The translations under genes and the position numbers were made by a program. The notes beneath the pieces were generated by a model that searched no databases, was not told where the DNA came from, and worked only from the letters and a program-made list of their open reading frames with translations. Positions 32,425 to 33,921 of a DNA stretch of 33,921 nucleotides are shown here, in pieces. Every line of letters begins with the position of its first letter. Within the stretch, counting starts at the first letter, position 1. Source of the DNA: Bacteroidota bacterium (GTDB lineage Bacteria > Bacteroidota > Bacteroidia > Chitinophagales > Chitinophagaceae); the NCBI GenBank assembly GCA_013285595.1, contig JABDHF010000023.1, positions 1 through 33,921 on the forward strand. Reading direction: 5' to 3'.

Positions 32425-33225
32425 TTATTTATCCTGTAAACGCATAAATTTTACCTGCCAGGTACACTTCATCCACTTATACTTCAAATACGCCCACCGC
32501 ATTGCGCGGACAAATACATTATAGCTTTGCTTCCAGTTTTTCAGATCACGCATGGTGCTTGGTTCATCGTGCGAATTCTCGTGAGAGAACAGGGTAGTGT
32601 ATTCATTGTAAAATAGGCCCTTGCCTTTATTTTGCAGGAACGAAATGGCCATCAGGTAGTCGATCACATCACCCTTCAACCCTTCCTTGTACCTTCCGAA
32701 TTTCTGGAAAAAAGTGCTTCGGCGCAAGTGGGGTGTATCGCTGTATTGGTAGAATTTCAGGTGGTCAGTATTCCAGAAGCTATAGGTCATTTCGGAGAAC
32801 CCTTTGCCGTAGGGTTTTAGCATAGGGTAACTGGTGAGGTATGCCCAGAAGCGGATATAGTCCAGCTGTTTGTCTTCCTTCATAAACTGCAATGCATCCT
32901 GAAAGCGCACCGGGAAAATAGCCGAGGGTACAAAATCTTCCTGCACGTAAATCGTGTATTCAGTCTTTACCTGGTCTTGTCCTTTGTTCATGGAGTGGCC
33001 ATGGCCTTTATTTAGCGGGGTGGTTATGAGGCGGAAGTCATATTCGGGCTGCATGGCTTTTACATGCTCCAGGTGCTCCGGCTTACTGGCATCATCAGAA
33101 ACTATGATCTCTCCAAACGTACAATTTAGCTGCCTGAATGTTGCTAATAGCCTTTCCAGCGAACTGCTCCGGTTATAATGGGTGATCAGTAAGGTGACTT
33201 CAGGAAAAGAATAAGAAATATTCAT
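32425..33225 (-). CDS. Glycosyltransferase family 2, paralogue A (first of three)
   Basis: The protein has 266 residues. Same blocks as the other two: VTLLITHYNRSSSLERLLAT, IVSDDASKPEH (Ala where the others have Gly), GHGHSMNKGQDQVKTEYTIY-VQEDFVP and HLRRSTFFQKFGRYKEGLKG, with the end KWMKCTWQVKFMRLQDK. It is first in the operon, and about 195 bp of AT-rich DNA lies upstream, divergent from the GT14-like gene. The Gly-to-Ala change sits next to the acidic pair and may be harmless. Confidence -1.
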   Translation of the reverse strand: MNISYSFPEVTLLITHYNRSSSLERLLATFRQLNCTFGEIIVSDDASKPEHLEHVKAMQPEYDFRLITTPLNKGHGHSMNKGQDQVKTEYTIYVQEDFVPSAIFPVRFQDALQFMKEDKQLDYIRFWAYLTSYPMLKPYGKGFSEMTYSFWNTDHLKFYQYSDTPHLRRSTFFQKFGRYKEGLKGDVIDYLMAISFLQNKGKGLFYNEYTTLFSHENSHDEPSTMRDLKNWKQSYNVFVRAMRWAYLKYKWMKCTWQVKFMRLQDK

Positions 33226-33420
33226 GCCGCAGTTAAACTAATCTGTTTTTTATGTGTCTAAAGTCTTTATTTTCAATAAACATTTTGCTTTATTTGCAAG
33301 TGTTTTTTAAAAAACTTTCTTTTACAAGTGTTATTGCGTCGCGATTAATTTACGGAGTTAAAAATATCAATTAATATTGGACTTTTAAAAGAATAAAGCA
33401 GATTTTACCTAATAGAAATA

Positions 33421-33921
33421 TTGCCCGATTTGAAAATAGCGCATCTTATACTCTGCCACGCATACCCCGGGCAATTAAAGCGATTGATATTACGGCTGGC
33501 GCATGAAGATGCTTCCTTTTACATCCACGTGGATAAGAAAGCAGACATCGCACAGTTTCTGGAGCTGGCAGAAATACCTAATGTCTTTTTTATAGCTAAC
33601 CGCGCTAAGGTAAACTGGGCGGGCTACAGTATAGTGCAGGCAACGCTGAACGGCTTTAAAGAAATACTGGCAACAGGCAAGCGATACGACTACATCAACA
33701 TACTCAGCGCGCAGGACTACCCGCTAAAGCCTACTGCTGATATACACGCATTCTTTGCAAACAACCCCGGTAAAGCATTTATGGAAACGCTGGTGATAGC
33801 CGACGAATGGCATGAAGCGATCCCGAGGTTGACGAGGTATCATTTTGCGGACTATAAATTTCCGGGAAGGTATACTGCTGAGCGGGTGGTGAATACATTT
33901 TTGCCAGCAAGGAAAATACCG
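33421..33921 (+). CDS. Core-2/I-branching (GT14-like) glycosyltransferase, 3' end off window
   Basis: The first 167 codons are present. There is no in-frame ATG after the upstream stop at 33394; translation must start at TTG 33421 (MPDLKIAHLILCHAYP) or TTG 33430 (MKIAHLIL). The sequence LKIAHLILCHAYPGQLKRLI, FYIHVDKKADIAQF, NRAKVNWAGYSIVQATLNGF and YDYINILSAQDYPLKP is the standard order of the Branch domain (PF02485). Animal members are beta-1,6-N-acetylglucosaminyltransferases; bacterial ones are found in glycan and polysaccharide loci with mostly unknown products. It continues the glycosyltransferase region beyond the right edge. Confidence -1.
   Translation, partial: MPDLKIAHLILCHAYPGQLKRLILRLAHEDASFYIHVDKKADIAQFLELAEIPNVFFIANRAKVNWAGYSIVQATLNGFKEILATGKRYDYINILSAQDYPLKPTADIHAFFANNPGKAFMETLVIADEWHEAIPRLTRYHFADYKFPGRYTAERVVNTFLPARKIP

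Overview
The window looks like a chromosomal segment of a Bacteroidota bacterium, most likely in or near the Chitinophagales (inference). The signs are a C-terminal type IX secretion (T9SS) sorting domain, a choice-of-anchor L adhesin with tandem Ig-like repeats, a DksA-like protein with the reduced zinc finger seen in this phylum, an IleS with a KMSKR loop, PIN-toxin antitoxins of the 'TIITP' type, and promoter-like sites of the TTTG-N19/20-TAnnTTTG kind. I see no rRNA, tRNA, CRISPR array or intact insertion sequence.

Layout. (1) 1-6567, minus: the first 2189 codons of a giant secreted repeat protein whose C-terminus lies off the left edge. (2) 6790-8092: a small secreted protein of unknown function and a convergent Rossmann-fold F420/NADP-oxidoreductase-like protein. 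(3) 8487-10078, minus: an AAA ATPase overlapping a small DUF4276 (TOPRIM-like) gene, resembling two-gene anti-phage systems. (4) 10218-14861, minus: ileS followed 3 nt later by a DksA-like protein fused to a histone-H1-like Lys/Ala/Pro tail. (5) 15165-16769: a T9SS-exported ELWxxDGT-repeat protein. (6) 16903-18632: a scar region holding a gene remnant, a frameshifted and 3'-truncated vapC with its antitoxin still open, a 180-bp-spaced direct repeat and two doubtful small ORFs. (7) 18781-20820: a collagen-like surface protein with a 45-bp tandem repeat; then a DUF1543 protein and a short protein of unknown function.

(8) 22244-30839, plus: an exopolysaccharide region. Its genes are a PAP2 phosphatase, a half-size TolC-like outer-membrane protein, a Wzz-type co-polymerase with a decayed BY-kinase domain, a membrane GT2, an unlisted 45-aa membrane microprotein, a Wzy/O-antigen-ligase-like protein broken at a G8 tract, a GT4 starting at TTG and a lipoprotein. 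Several junctions are stop/start overlaps (TAATG), so translation is probably coupled. No Wza-type export gene is visible, so the half-size TolC protein is the obvious candidate exit channel (inference). (9) 30847-33225, minus: three tandem paralogous GT2 genes converge on this operon. (10) 33421-end, plus: the start of a Core-2/I-branching (GT14-like) glycosyltransferase.

The points most worth following are the ATPase/DUF4276 pair, the polysaccharide operon with its unusual channel, inactive-looking kinase, microprotein and G8 switch candidate, and an inverted pair of DnaA-box-like sequences just upstream of that operon.
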